Shown: positions 12,320 through 25,064, numbered from the stretch's first letter. The stretch is DNA of 64,000 nucleotides from Torreya grandis (GCA_037957365.1 JARHVA010001471.1:2300501-2364500), one strand, 5' to 3'. Made by a program: numbers and translations. The notes: generated from the sequence alone by a model not told the origin.

Positions 12320-13490
12320 GTAAGATAAGGTTGAGTTATCACATCTTGATGCAATTAGACTATGCTATGAAAAATGTCTACCTGTAATGTAATTTAACCA
12401 TATTATGCTTACAGAATTAGCCAATAGGTGGAATAGTGACATATGCATCTTTTCATTGCCAATGAGAGAGATGAATGGTGCCCTAAAGGATGTATGGAGG
12501 ATATTTAGACTTATTATCAGAAAGATACAAGTTAAAATGGAGAAACCTACTAAGGATGAGAAATACTTAGCTCACAATTCTTCTATGGGTAGAGGTGGGG
12601 AGCCTAATTATGAAGGGGAGATTATACCAAGGAGCATTGGTCTAGGAGATGTGCCATGGTTTAGAAAGTTCAAGGTTGTAATTTTGCACTATATTGTGGT
12701 TATTGTTATAGGGGGTATGTCTCACTCTTGCATCCTCTGTCACATAACACTGGAGATGGGGGAAAGGTGGAAAAATATACTTTTGGGGATGTTTCATGAT
12801 GGCCCATTTATATAAGAACATCTACTCATTTTTTTAGGAGACAGACATCAGAAGAATTGTAATAAATACATTACTATATTATTGGGTCTATGAGCACCTA
12901 TCAGTCACTAGGCATATTGTCCTACCCACTATCTTGTGGATAGAGAGATACCATATTCTTGTAAATGGGATTTGGTGTGGTAGAAGAAGTAGTGAGACTT
13001 TGATGTCTCACACTAGAGGATGGTCATAAATTCTATTAAAGAGAGACATCACCTAATTACTCTATAAATATCATTGATGTTGGGTTGAGGAGGTGACATA
13101 AATGTTGAAAATCACAAAGAACATATGGTACCAATGTCAATATTTAAAAAAACATTTAGTATTTTTAGTTTGAGATAGTTTAGGTTAATACATGATTTGG
13201 CCTCAACCATTATTATTAACTGGCACAAGTCGCAATGATGTCCCTAAAGGGATGGATAGTAAGAAATACTTGCCATTACAACACAAGTGATCAAAGATGA
13301 TGATGAGTATGATAAGAAGCATGAACCTAGGGTCAATGATATTGGAGCCACATCTGGATGGATGGAATGGTGGGTTGAGGTTCATATGTCACCATAGTAG
13401 AGGGAGAGGGACATTGTTCTAAGGAGAGATACTACAAGATTAAGTAAAATAAAAGAAATATAACTAGTATTTGGTTTCAAGCACAAGCAA
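12320..13490 (+). pseudogene. Plant mobile domain (PMD) protein, decayed
   Basis: The plus strand reads DKVELSHLDAIRLCYEKCLP, FNHIMLTELANRWNSDI, FSLPMREMNGALKDVWRIF and VPWFRKFKVVILHYIVV. In a shifted frame follow NTLLYYWVYEHL, HKEHMVPMSIF and near 13,350 ATSGWMEWWVEVH. This order fits the plant mobile domain: the block 'alternating W...P...T-F-x-P-x-G-E-x-x-x-T-L-x-D-V' followed by an L-Y-x-W-x-Y-E-H block. PMD proteins occur as host nuclear proteins and inside Mutator-like and gypsy elements. The frame from 12,405 is open for 136 codons; at least two frameshifts and several stops follow. No transposase is visible beside it, so I cannot say whether it was carried by an element. Confidence 0.6.
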
Positions 13491-14986
13491 TTGGTGTAGA
13501 CACTAAATCTAAATTATATAGCACCTTAGTCTTGTATAATTGGCAATTACTTCTCATGGTCATACCCTTTAGTTTTAAGACCTTCCCACTACCAAAAGCT
13601 CACATCAACTATCTCTTTTATCTATTGCTTATCTCTTAGTCCAACCATGTGATATTATGATGACTAGACCTTATATGCTTCTCAAAATTTGGTAAAGATG
13701 CTTATTAACATCCTCTACATGTTTTGGACTTGTACCTATTCTATATCCTCCTAAACATTTATGTCCCAATCAGACGCCTATGTTGATGCTAGTGTTCTGT
13801 GCCAAATTAAGTGTCTAGTGCCCTAAATTCATAAATTTATAATTGTAACATATCCTTATTGCTAACCTAAGTGTTTTAACATGGGATATTTCTAAAAGGG
13901 ATCGATATATATAAGATCAATCCAAATACAATCCTTATCTAACATAGACCTAGAAACTCACAATGCAACTTACCAAAAACATTCAATCAAACATTCAAAT
14001 GAACAAAGCTTCCCTATTTCAATAATAGTCATAGTGACAACCTATCTACATGTTTGATGTATTAAAGGACTATTCCATGAGCCATATTTGACAAGTTAAA
14101 TTTTATGTCACTGTATGTACTTGATTATCACATGTTGCATCTTGATACACACACAAGTCAATACATAGGGGAGAACTACAAAAGTTTGAGACCCTCTTTA
14201 GAGTATTGGCTATGTATAAAACACCCATTGAAAGAGGGGTCATATTGATGTGCATTCTATGCACACAAAGGAACCTTACAAGGTCACCTCTAAATTTTTA
14301 AGATTAATGGGAAAAGAGTCATTTCAAGACATGAGTTGTAGGCTATTTGGTTTATAAACAACTTATTGGTGGAATAGCAGTGAGAAGAGGATTTATTTAT
14401 CTCGAATGGTTCAACTATGACATGAGTCTAAATCTACTTGATATGGATGGATTGAGGATGAGTCTAACATAAGGTGGGTAGACTAAAAAGAAACTCAAAA
14501 AGGAAAGAAGGGTAGGGAAAAGAAAAAAGTTTGTGAATCAAATGAGATGAAACATTTCTAGCCTAAATCTTAAACTAAGGGTTAGAAAATAATTAGGAAC
14601 CAATGCTTGATGCAAGTTACTATTAGCACACAAACAATCAAACACAGTTAAGAGTCCAAGGAAACAAGAATATAATGAAATTTAATGCACATAATCAAAG
14701 GTTGTTGCGTTTGTGGGATTAAAATTACACATCTACATAGGAAGATTATGATTATCACATAAAAGCATTCAGATTATCTATTGCATAATATAAATAATTG
14801 TATCAAAAGAATGTTCATGCATGAACAAAATACTAAAATACCAAATTGATGGAACTTATTTTAAAACTCACAAATTTGGATAAGAACAAGATTTGTACAT
14901 CAAGACCAATTGCAAAACAATCCTCTAAATTTCTTATTAATATTAATAGTCAAAATTCTCCTCCCTTTAGGATTGGGAAGATACAA

Positions 14987-14989
<3 letters not shown>

Positions 14990-15027
<38 letters not shown>
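14990..15027. repeat. (AT)n microsatellite
   Basis: About 19 uninterrupted AT units, directly followed by a (CA)n tract. Confidence 0.97.
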
Positions 15028-15028
<1 letters not shown>

Positions 15029-15037
<9 letters not shown>

Positions 15038-15054
15038 CACACACACACACACAC
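15029..15054. repeat. (AC)n microsatellite
   Basis: About 13 AC units, joined to the preceding (AT)n as a compound microsatellite. Confidence 0.97.
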
Positions 15055-15238
15055 TTGGGGAGGGGAGGTCTCATCCACTAAGCAAAGTCTAAATTTACAT
15101 ATCTAATTATAGAATTGTCTGTTAAAATTCATGCATAACATGCATGTATGACAAACATGTACATAAATAATATTCCTCGACCAAAATATAATGCATATAT
15201 GACAATAAAGTTAGAACTACCTATCCCAAATTAATCTA

Positions 15239-15241
<3 letters not shown>

Positions 15242-15290
<49 letters not shown>
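15242..15290. repeat. (AT)n microsatellite
   Basis: About 24 AT units. Confidence 0.97.
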
Positions 15291-15294
<4 letters not shown>

Positions 15295-15299
15295 CTCAA

Positions 15300-17480
15300 G
15301 GTGGTACTGATGTGGCACTAATGGAAGAAGGAGACAATTACATGACAATTGTAAAAATTGAAGTGGATTTTGTTGACCCTTGAGGAATTAAAATTGGCCC
15401 TATTGGAGTATTCATTACTACATATCCAAAAAATTAGGGACCTTATGATGACGTGGAAATAGTTGTAGTTGATAGTGTACTCAATGCCAACTTGGAAGAT
15501 TCCCCTGTGGCTTTGATTTTCTCAAATAATGCATGTGTAGATTCAAATTATTTATTAATAATATCAAAATTTAGCATGGAAGGCTTGAATATTTTGATGG
15601 ATTCAATCATCAACCTTGTATGCTATTATTTTGAGGCCTTAACTCTTGCTCTAAGGGCTTCAAATTTAGTCTCTCTATCATTGGAAAAATTTATTAGCTA
15701 TAGAATCTCATCATTAGTTTTATAAATCTTTCCTTCAATTTATTTATTAAATATATCTATAGGGGATTTAAAAAATGTTTCAAAATTAAGCCTATTTACT
15801 AGTTGTCCAATAGAGATTATCACATATGTGACCCTCATATCTTTTAGGATCTCCAAGGACTCATTCTCTTGGCCTATAAAATTCCCTATCAAAATTTTCA
15901 TTTGTGTGTTCCAATTAAAGGCACCATCCTTTTTTGAAATTACATAATTTAAAGCTCATGCATCATCCTAGACAGACATTAGGTTTAGATGATTGAATGC
16001 ACTATTTATTGTAGACTGAACTAGGAAGTTACCCTTCTTTTCAAACTATTTTAATTGGTGCTAGATTTTCAGCACCTTCACCTTTTCAAGCTAAAATTAT
16101 CCCCTAAAAGCTTGAATAGTATTCAAAATATTATACAACATTGTGGCTGCACTCTAGACATTATCCATAAATTCTTAGGGGGTGTGAATGATTTGTCTCT
16201 ATAGTATCCTTTGTTGTGATTTTTATTTGCTCTTGTACATCTCTTTCATGGCTTCACTAGTTGAATCCACAAAAGAGAAAAAATCCTCTGTATATTCTAT
16301 AGGATCACCTAGATTTTTTTTAGGCCTTTTGGCCAAGGGAAATAGGTTTTCCCTTTGTCCATCACTATCTCTTCCCATATGTTTGTGTTCACCCCTTTTC
16401 TCTTTCTCACCCTTTGAATTATGCCCCCCCCCTTTTTTTTTATCAAAATGGGTAAATATTATAGTTAGCTCTACAAGGACCAAATTTTGTCTATCGTCTC
16501 TCTAGCCTTTTAACTCTTTAATCCATTGGGGGATAATGAGTTCCCCTTGTTCTTTAGGCTAGCTGGGGTCTTTAGAGGTAAAAGGTGGAGTAATTATTGG
16601 AGGTGGAGTTATAAATGGAAGTGGAATTGAAATTATTGTTTGAATGGGAAATTGGAGGGGAGGATGGATAATCTTTTACCATCATGATATTTCCCTTTAT
16701 GGGATGATTTTTTCCACATACTTTGTTGGGCCCAGGGTTTTCAAAATTGTCATTGTGATTGATTGTATAGGTGCAAATTGTGGTAATGGTAGATCCAATT
16801 GAGCATAATATTTTGGGGGAACGGTTGGCCTTTAGAGATCAAAAATAAAAATTGAAACTAAATCTTCAAATATAATCTCCTTAGGATCCAATATTTGGGT
16901 TGATGTTGAAAGAATAGAAGAATCAACAGAACTAAAAAATGGTGGCCTAGGAATAACATGTGGTAGATTTATAATTTAAGTAGTTAAGAAAACATTATAT
17001 TAAGCAAGAGAATAAACTACCTTATTAATGTTTTATATTTCTTCTTTTATAAGGATCTATTGGTCTAGTGCCCCAATTAGAATTTCTTCTTCATTCAAGC
17101 TTCCTAGACTTATTAATTTGGCTTTTTCTAGCTATGAATTTTCTTCTAATTCATTTTAGTCTCTTTCTTAACTTAATTCCTACTTTGATCCCTTAATTAT
17201 TTTTGTATTTTCTTCTTGTTCATCCATAGGATAATCTACAGTGATATTATATGTTCATGTTCTTCCTATTCTACATCCTCCTCAAGGGATCCTCTTGTAG
17301 TAGTAAGACCTAATAATGGTATTTCCTCTACTTGTTGGATTTTGAAGGAGGCTAGAAGAAATATTTATTTCCTTTGGTAAGTTATTATGGAGAGAATATG
17401 GGGTGAAAGGGAAGATGAAACCAATGAAGGAGCTAGTTGATGATCAAAATTGTCACGTTAATTAGTTAGAGTCTAAAAAG
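15300..17480 (-). pseudogene. Long decayed ORF of unknown family, about 720 codons
   Basis: Reading the minus strand from about 17,480 to 15,300, coding-like sequence continues with few frame changes. The N-terminal part has HQLAPSLVSSS and QVEEIPLLGLTTTRGSLEED, then an acidic stretch (PMDEQEENTKII, SLNEEEILIGALDQ). The middle is proline-rich (ILDPKEIIFEDLVS, YYAQLDLPLPQFAPIQ, ITPPPIITPPF) and then basic (HFDKKKGGG, GEKEKRGEHKHMGRD). The C-terminal part looks helical (PIEYTEDFFSFVDSTSEAM, STINSAFNHLNLMS, NDRETKFEALRARVKAS) and ends with YVVMNTPIGPILIPQGSTKS. From 16,975 to 16,223 only about six stops occur in some 250 codons, many of them TAA/TAG where Gln would fit. No known domain is apparent. 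A large element-borne ORF (for example a Tat/Ogre extra ORF) is one possibility; a lost host gene is another. Confidence 0.5.
16430..16442. repeat. Homopolymer junction C8-T8 inside the unknown ORF
   Basis: A run of C followed by a run of T, on the minus strand coding for Lys-Lys-Lys-Gly-Gly-Gly. Likely a slippage-prone site. Confidence 0.6.
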
Positions 17481-18140
17481 TCATGAAGGATATTAAATAT
17501 GTGCAAGGGTTTTTTATATGTTCTGAGAAACAAAAAATACATCAAATGCTGGATAATACTCCATTATAATTTTAGAAACTAAATATCTCTTTGAATTAAA
17601 TGAAAGAAACATATTATAATTATATAATTTAACATATTCAATAAAGAAAACCTATGAATAAGATAGTCTCTTGAAGGAAAGATTTATATCCCTTATAAAA
17701 TATTTGTTTTATCAAATTATCTATAATATTTTGATATTCATGTTGTACTCAGATCAAATAGAAAGAAAAGAAACACAAAGAAACAAAAGACAAGTAAAAC
17801 AAATGACAATGAAAACCAAAGAAAGAAATAGAAATAATAATTATCATAACTAATCAAACACCTACTTAAGATGAAATAAACTAAACTAAACACAAAACTA
17901 ATTTAAATAAAATAAGATAAAACAACTACTAAGAACATAAAATAATAAATTAATTTTAATATTTCACTTAAAACTAAATCTAAAACTAAAATAAATCTAA
18001 GAAAAAGAATAAAATGATCTAACACTTAAATCTTAAGAGATAACGATAGTGAAATTGACTTAATCTAAACATAAACTATTAACGTAAGATTAAACCAAGA
18101 TTACAATATCATAAAACAACTTAGAATTAGATAAACCACT

Positions 18141-18157
18141 ATACATACATACATACA

Positions 18158-18191
<34 letters not shown>

Positions 18192-18218
18192 CATACATAC
18201 ATACATACAAACAAACAA
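18141..18218. repeat. (ACAT)n microsatellite
   Basis: About 17-19 tetranucleotide units with one ATAT interruption near 18,185, ending in ACAA units. Confidence 0.97.
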
Positions 18219-18403
18219 GGATAATAACTAGAAATTAATAAATAAATGATAAGCAATGAAGTAAGAACAAACTAAGACCTAAATTAAATAAATAGAAAGT
18301 AATAAATAAACTAGTTTAATAGAAACCAGAACTAAAATGAAAACATAAACTAAAAATTAGATAAAAAAATACAAATGGGTTTGTGGGTTTTTAATAAGAG
18401 TTG

Positions 18404-18412
18404 TATTTATAG
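18404..18412 (-). promoter_or_regulatory. Candidate TATA box on the minus strand
   Basis: The minus strand reads CTATAAATA in the context TCTCTATAAATACAACTC, a good plant TATA box. It lies about 0.9 kb upstream of the long minus-strand decayed ORF and is co-oriented with it. No transcript evidence is available, and A/T-rich DNA yields such motifs by chance. Confidence 0.35.
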
Positions 18413-19345
18413 AGATACAAGAGATTTTATTAATAAATAATCTTTCAATACAAAAATACTTAATATGAAAACTAACACAATCTAAATGTATCAATAACAT
18501 GTCAAATGTAGTGATGTAATCATTATTATTCATGCCAAGTATTTTGAATTCTGCTCATATGAATATATATCTGCAATCATCATATGATATTAAACATAAA
18601 AGCTTTCAGATAATTGATTTATAAACTGAATAGGAAATCTAGATATACCTACACTGATTAAGTGTATTACTTAACTATAAGAGAATACGCCATTGGTCTA
18701 TCTATTAAATTTAAACTATATTAGAGATGCTACATAAAAAGAGTATAATAAATGAACTTTCAAGCAACTCAAAGTCTTCAAGTATATTTGTGTAATGTTC
18801 CTCCCTTTAATATAGAACTTTGATCTTTCTTTATAATAATCTTTTCAAAATATTATTGAATAATAAACTATAACTAACTTTAATTAGTTATTAGTTAATT
18901 CTAATTGATTTTTTAAATAAAATCAACTAATTTACAATTTAACTTTATATTTAAGACTTAAATAAGTCTCATAAGATCAAAATAAAATATTTAAAAAATC
19001 TAAATGATTGGGAACCCTTAGTTATTACTACCACTTAAATAGACAAACTATGCTAATATTAATGACTTAAACAATTTGAACAAAATTAAATACATCTAAC
19101 ACTATATCCATATACATTAATCCATTAAATTTAGTAATATATGTTCAAAATCAAAATATCAATTATTGTAAAATTTAAACTACTGTCAAGTATCAAAAAT
19201 AAATATGAATCCCCAAAGTACTACAATATAATAAAGTATTTAAAAATATTTAAAAAAAGAGCATAACTTATTCAACCATCCACATGTCATCAAAATACTA
19301 AAGTATGATCAAAATATCATAAAACATAAAAATCTACCACATAAC

Positions 19346-19627
19346 TTAACAAGCTATCCATTCATCTTCTATGTCAAACAATATTTCAATCAATAGATGA
19401 CCCATATCTATCACATATTCAATGTAATTCATTACCTTAACTGAAAACTTTACCAATTTGGTGTCACCTTCATTATCTTCATTGGTATCTTCTAATTTCA
19501 CCTTCTTAACTATACTGGTGATCACAAGAGATTTTTTAAGACCGAGTCTATGCCTCTTACTAGTCAAAGAAACTATCCTTTCTTGCTCAAGTATATGTGA
19601 AGGAAAATAAAAAAAACTTAACTTCAA
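19346..19627 (-). CDS. Short open frame, 93 codons, unknown
   Basis: An uninterrupted minus-strand frame with a basic centre (SKRHRLGLKKS, IVKKVKLED), an acidic patch (EDTNEDNEGD) and an amphipathic end. No family recognised, no introns or promoter evident. It could be a chance ORF or one exon of a lost gene. It lies about 260 bp left of the tandem LTR array. Confidence 0.2.
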   Translation of the reverse strand: MKLSFFYFPSHILEQERIVSLTSKRHRLGLKKSLVITSIVKKVKLEDTNEDNEGDTKLVKFSVKVMNYIEYVIDMGHLLIEILFDIEDEWIAC

Positions 19628-19889
19628 ACAACTTATAGTAGCATTGTCAAGTTCAAGGGATGGATCTTAATATTTTATTGCATAAGAATTCAGGAATGTA
19701 ATTTTGAAGTCAACTATAAATCATTTCAAGGTGTAGGTTATCGATACTAAGGATAATAGTGAGAAGTGGGATTATGATTAGATTGTAAAGCATATGCATA
19801 TTTTGGGAGGAAGTACTTGGAGTTACTTGTCCATGAGAATAATATATTTAAGGAGGTCCTCTCTAACTTTAGTTACCTCAGTTTGCAGG

Positions 19890-20268
19890 TGATAAGAATT
19901 CATAGAGCCAAATAACGATTCAACACATGCAAAGAGAAATGGAGAACTAAAGAGATAAACATATTTCAAACACACTCAATACATTAATTCACTTTAATGG
20001 TTAATACATCCAATAATAATATAAATATATAATTATAGCATCCTATAATTTCTCTATCATTTTCTCACTCCCAAATCTTATGAATAAACAAACACCTATT
20101 ACGATATATTATTAGAAAAAATAACAATATATCACAATAATAATATTCTAACTTATCGTGTTAACCTATATGGTTATAACTATTTAATTTTTACCATTCG
20201 GTAAATATTAACCTATTTACTATTTACTATTTTGTGAATACTTCAATGTAAAAGATAAATTCCTAACA
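19890..20268 (-). repeat. LTR copy 1 (3'-terminal LTR of the array)
   Basis: About 379 bp; on the plus strand it starts TGATAAGAATTCATAGAG and ends TTCCTAACA. No primer site lies on its left side, as expected for the distal end of a minus-strand array. Confidence 0.85.
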
Positions 20269-20276
20269 TTCCCCAC
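20269..20276 (-). promoter_or_regulatory. Polypurine tract next to LTR 1
   Basis: The minus strand reads GTGGGGAA directly before the LTR start TGTTAGG, in the position of a plus-strand priming site. Confidence 0.6.
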
Positions 20277-22463
20277 ATAGTTTTTACATGGTGCAAAAAC
20301 ATGTACATTCCTATCTGCAGTATACTCACCTCTTGTAGCATGCCTTATCTGGTTCATGACTTTGATAAAGAAAGCCTCACTCCTCCCATAGTTTTATAGG
20401 GTTACCATAAACCTTGAAATGAACAAGAACACCATCTACCTTCAAAAATTGGCATAAACAAAACTATATACCATTGCATACTCATAGGTCTACATACTAC
20501 TGACGTAATCTTATTTTACTTGACCACTATATGCAAAGGAATGCATCTCAAATTTATATTATATGATTGAAATAGATGTGTCATTGAGGGTCATCTCCAT
20601 AAAGAAGTAAGGTAGTCATGAGATCTTTCTAGTACATGCTCTCTTAACCATTGCCAAAACACTAATCACCTTCTGGTGGTTTTCTAGATCTCTACCACAA
20701 AATTTTTTAGGATCCATGAATTGACTTACATTACTGCTTTTAGTTTTTACAATGTCTTCACATTAAGGAATAATGTTTGGAATTTGCACACATAAATTAT
20801 AAATCTTAAATAGGCATATTATTTTATTCTTATTTTCTACACAATTGAAAATAACAATAACTACCACACCACACTGAAAAAATTGAAATCTAAAAATAAC
20901 ACACCACACTCATCACCAAAACATGATATAGCCCCATCATTGGTGACTGACGAGAGGTCACTGAAAGACCTCCTTCCTTTGTGTATCCTCCATCCTCTAG
21001 TATCTCACTACTTAATCAGGTGATATCTCGATGAAGCTAAAGTACATGATTTTTTTTAGGGAAACCCCCCCACAATGCAAATGTCATGTACAAGCAAAAA
21101 TACATCATAAAGTCAAATTTTTATTTTATTTTTTATTTTTACAAACTTTGACTCAAAACTGACACTTTGACTCATTTTTGACATTTTGACAATATGACTA
21201 GCTTTAACATATAATAAACAAATAAATTTTTGACTCAAGATGACACAAAGACTTTTGAAAATAATGACTCGTTAAAAAGATATACAAGACTCTTTTGATA
21301 TACAAAACTCACTATAATATTTTGACAAAATAATATCTCAAAAAATTCACCTATATAAAATAAATCAATATGAGACATATTTTTTAATATGACCCCTAAA
21401 AAAATACATAATAACATAATAGTAAAAAACTTACTAAACTCAAGTAAGAAATTTGACAAAGACTCTTGATGTTAAAATGAATGACTTTGACTTATAATGA
21501 CTCAAAATTGTCATTTAATTTTTTTAATTTTTGAATAACTTTAGGAGAAGATTCTAATGACACTAAGTATAATTCTACTTCAAAAATTGATCAAATAATT
21601 GATCAATCTAATACCTAATGACTTTGACCCACTAATAACAAATTAAAAAATATATTTCAATGCATAATCTAAAAAATATAAAAAGAAAGACTCATTATTT
21701 ATTGTTACACATGCAAAATTGGTGAATGATGTGATATAGATCACAAACCATTTAGCACTATTACTGACACATTATCACATAGATTTGTACATGAGGTTGA
21801 GAATGATGGATGAATACCACTGATATGAATATGGTTATGCAACATTAATGATGAGTGAGAAGTGCATGATTTGACATCTGAGACAACTACAAATTATATG
21901 AACTCACAAAACTGATAATGAGGATACACCAATAATACATGCAAAACAAAATAACTAATTAGTTATCTAATCGAAAGAGCTTGTGCATGCATGAAATAGA
22001 ATAAACACATGGTTTGAAAGGATATGATTGGGCCTGAGCTTGTAATTTGGAAAAAAAATAACTTATACCAAATTACTGAAAACTTTGAATGATGCATTAA
22101 AAATTGAGTTTGACAAATACAAAACCAAAAATAGAAGCCTAAAATTTCCAAACGCTCAGAGAATGAAGCCAAAGTAATACACAGTCCTAAGCATTAGATC
22201 CAAATTATATATATATATTCATCCTTCCTAAAAAAATACCAAACTCTGATAGAGGCATCAGATCACTGGAAAAAATATTTATAAAACATGAGAGTAATCA
22301 CAATTGTATAAGATGCGTTGAAGGCCACAAATCTATTTTACAAAACTAAGACTGGTCAATGCAATGCTAAAGATTCAAACTCTCATGCATCAGGGCAATA
22401 ATAATAATAAAAAGCAACCCCTAAAAATAGAATATTCATCCATCATAGGTACAAATCCAACCC

Positions 22464-22475
22464 ACTCTGATACCA
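22464..22475 (-). promoter_or_regulatory. Primer binding site, initiator tRNA-Met type
   Basis: The minus strand reads TGGTATCAGAGT one base inside the LTR end, matching the standard plant LTR-element primer site complementary to the 3' end of initiator tRNA-Met. Confidence 0.8.
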
Positions 22476-22476
22476 A

Positions 22477-22862
22477 TGATATGAATTTAGAGAGCCAAAC
22501 AATGATTCAACACATGCAGAGAGAAAGGGAGAGCTGAAGAGATAGAGATATTTCAAACACTCTCAATACATTAATTCACTCTAATGATTAATACATCTGA
22601 GAATAATATAGATATATAATTATAACATCCTATAATTTTTCCACCAGTTTCTCACTCCCAAATCCTATGAATAAGCAAATACCTATTATGATAAATTGTT
22701 ATAACAAATAACAATATATCATAATAACAATATTCTAACTTAGCATATTAACTTATATGGTTATGACCACTAACTATTTAATTTTTACCATTTAGTAAAT
22801 ATCAACCTATTTACTATTTACCATTTCATAAATACCTCATTGTAAAATTTAAATTCTTAACA
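22477..22862 (-). repeat. LTR copy 2 (shared central LTR)
   Basis: About 386 bp; on the plus strand starts TGATATGAATTTAGAGAGCC, ends TTCTTAACA. It serves as 5' LTR of the left unit and 3' LTR of the right unit. It differs from copy 1 at many sites. Confidence 0.85.
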
Positions 22863-22873
22863 TTCTACCCCAT
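22863..22873 (-). promoter_or_regulatory. Polypurine tract next to LTR 2
   Basis: The minus strand reads ATGGGGTAGAA immediately before the LTR start TGTTAAG. Confidence 0.55.
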
Positions 22874-25052
22874 ATTTTTTATATGGTGTAAAAACATTCA
22901 CACTCTTATCTGTAGTATGCTCACCTCTTGTAGCATACCCTGTTTGGATTATGACCTTGATAAAGAGAGCCTCACTCCTCCCATGGTTTTATAGGTTTAC
23001 CATAAACCTTGAAATGAACATGAACACCATCTACGTCCAAGAATTGGCATAAATAGAACTGTATGCCACTACATACTCACATGTCTACATACTATTGATG
23101 TAATATTGCTATACATGACCACTATATGCAAAGGAATGCATCCCACATTTATATTATGTGACTAAAATAGACATGTCACTGAGGGTCATCTATATAAATA
23201 AGTAAGATAGTCATGGTATCTCTAAAGTAGCTACTCTCCTAACTATTTCCAAAACACTATTCACCTCTTAGTGGCTTTCAGGATCTCTACCATAAACCTT
23301 TTGAAGATCCATGAACTAACTTACATTGGTGCTTTTGTCTTTTTACAATGTCTTCATATTAGGGAATAATGTTTAGAATTTTCACACATAAATCACAAAT
23401 CTTGGACATGCATATTGTTTTATTCTTATTTTCCACATATTTAAAAATAATAGTAACTATCACACCATATTGAAAAAACTAAAATCTAAAAATAACACAC
23501 CACACTCATCACCAAAACATGATGCAGCCCCATCATTGGGGACTAATGAGAGGTTGCTGAAAGACCTCCTTCCTCCATGTATCTTCCATCCTTGAGTATC
23601 TCACTACTTAGTCAGGTGATATCTTGATGAAGTTTAGGTACATGATTTTTCTGAGGGAAACCCCCCACAATGTGGATGTCATGTACAAGTGAAAATACAT
23701 CCAAAAGGCATTTTTTTTTATAATTTTTGACTGAAAACTGACACTTCGACTCATTTTTGACATTTTGACAATATGCCTATCTTTAACATATAATAAAAAA
23801 ATAAATTTTTGACTCAAGATGACACAAAGGCTTTTGAAAATAATGACTCGTTAAAAAGATATACAAGACTCTTTTGATTTACAAAACTCACTATAATATT
23901 TTGACAAAATAATATCTCAAAAATTCACCTATATAAAATAACTCAATATGAGACATATTTTTTAAAATGACCCCTAAAAAATACTTAATAACATAATACT
24001 AAAAATAATTACTAACTCAAGTAAGAAATTTGACAAAGACTCTTGATATTAAAATGAATGACTTTGACTTATAATGACTCAAAATTGTCATTTAATTTTT
24101 TTAATTTTTGAATAACTTTAGGAGAAGATTCTAATGACACTAAGTAAAATTCTAATTCAAAAATTGATCAATCTAATATCTAATGACTTTGACTGACTAC
24201 TAACAAATGAAAACATATATTTCAATGCATACTCTAAAAAATATAAAAATAAAAACTCATGATTTATTCTTTCACGTGAAAAATTAATGAATGACGTGAT
24301 ACAAATGGTGAACCATTTACCACTATTACTAACACATTATCACATAGATCTACACATGAGGCCAATAATGATGGATGAATACCACTGATATGAATCTAGT
24401 CGCGTAACATTAATGACAAGTGAGAAGTGCACAGTTTGACATCTGAGATGATTGTAAATTGTATGAACTCACAAAATTGATAATGAGGACATACCAATAA
24501 TACATGCAGAATGAAATAACTAATTAGTTATCTAGTTGAAAGAGCTTGTGCATCTATGAAATAAAAAAACACATGGTTTGCAAGGATATTATTGGGCCTG
24601 AGCTTGTAATTTGGAACAAAATAATGGCTTATACCAAATTACTAAAAACTACAAATGATGCATTAAAAATTAAGTTTGGTTAATTTTAAACATTGAGTTT
24701 GATAAATACAAAACTAAAAATAGAAGTTTGCAATCACCAAATGCTCAGAGAGTGAAGCCAAAGTAATACATAGTCCAAAACATAAGATCCATATATATAT
24801 ATATATATCATCCTTCCTTAAAAATATCAAATCCATGATAGAGGCATCATATCACCAAAAAAATATCTGCAAAACATGAGAGTAATCATAGTTGTATAGT
24901 ATGCACTAAAGGCCAAAAATCTATTTTACAAAACTAAGACTGGTCAATGTAATGCTAAAGATTCAAACTCTCATGCATCGGGGAAACAAGAAAAATAACA
25001 AAGCTACCCATACAAATAAATTATTCATCCATCATAGGTACAAATCCAACTC

Positions 25053-25064
25053 ACTCTGATACCA
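25053..25064 (-). promoter_or_regulatory. Primer binding site, initiator tRNA-Met type
   Basis: The minus strand reads TGGTATCAGAGT one base inside LTR copy 3. Same sequence and spacing as the site at 22,464. Confidence 0.8.

Larger units (their letters stand above)
13491..15299. other. Non-coding, contains three microsatellites
   Basis: No protein family recognised. Holds the (AT)n and (AC)n tracts listed separately. Confidence 0.5.
17481..19345. other. A-rich non-coding region upstream of the unknown ORF
   Basis: Strongly A-rich on the plus strand (T-rich on the minus strand), with a tetranucleotide repeat at 18,141 and a TATA-like site at 18,404. No coding features recognised. Confidence 0.45.
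20269..22476 (-). mobile_element. Internal region, copy 1, non-coding
   Basis: 2,208 bp. Matches copy 2 throughout, including the shared block around CCTCCTTCCTTTGTGTATCC and the block rich in TGACTC near 21,125-21,510. No open frame is conserved between the two copies, and no gag or pol motif is present. Probably retains only cis signals for packaging and priming. Confidence 0.8.

Noticed and set aside
14990..15092. Open frames over the (AT)n/(AC)n tract giving Tyr-Ile and Thr-His repeats.
   Set aside because: Microsatellite translation only.
16188..16505. 105-codon plus-strand open frame rich in Ser, Leu and Pro.
   Set aside because: It is the mirror of the KKKGGG/KEKRGEHKH basic segment of the minus-strand decayed ORF and shows no family of its own.
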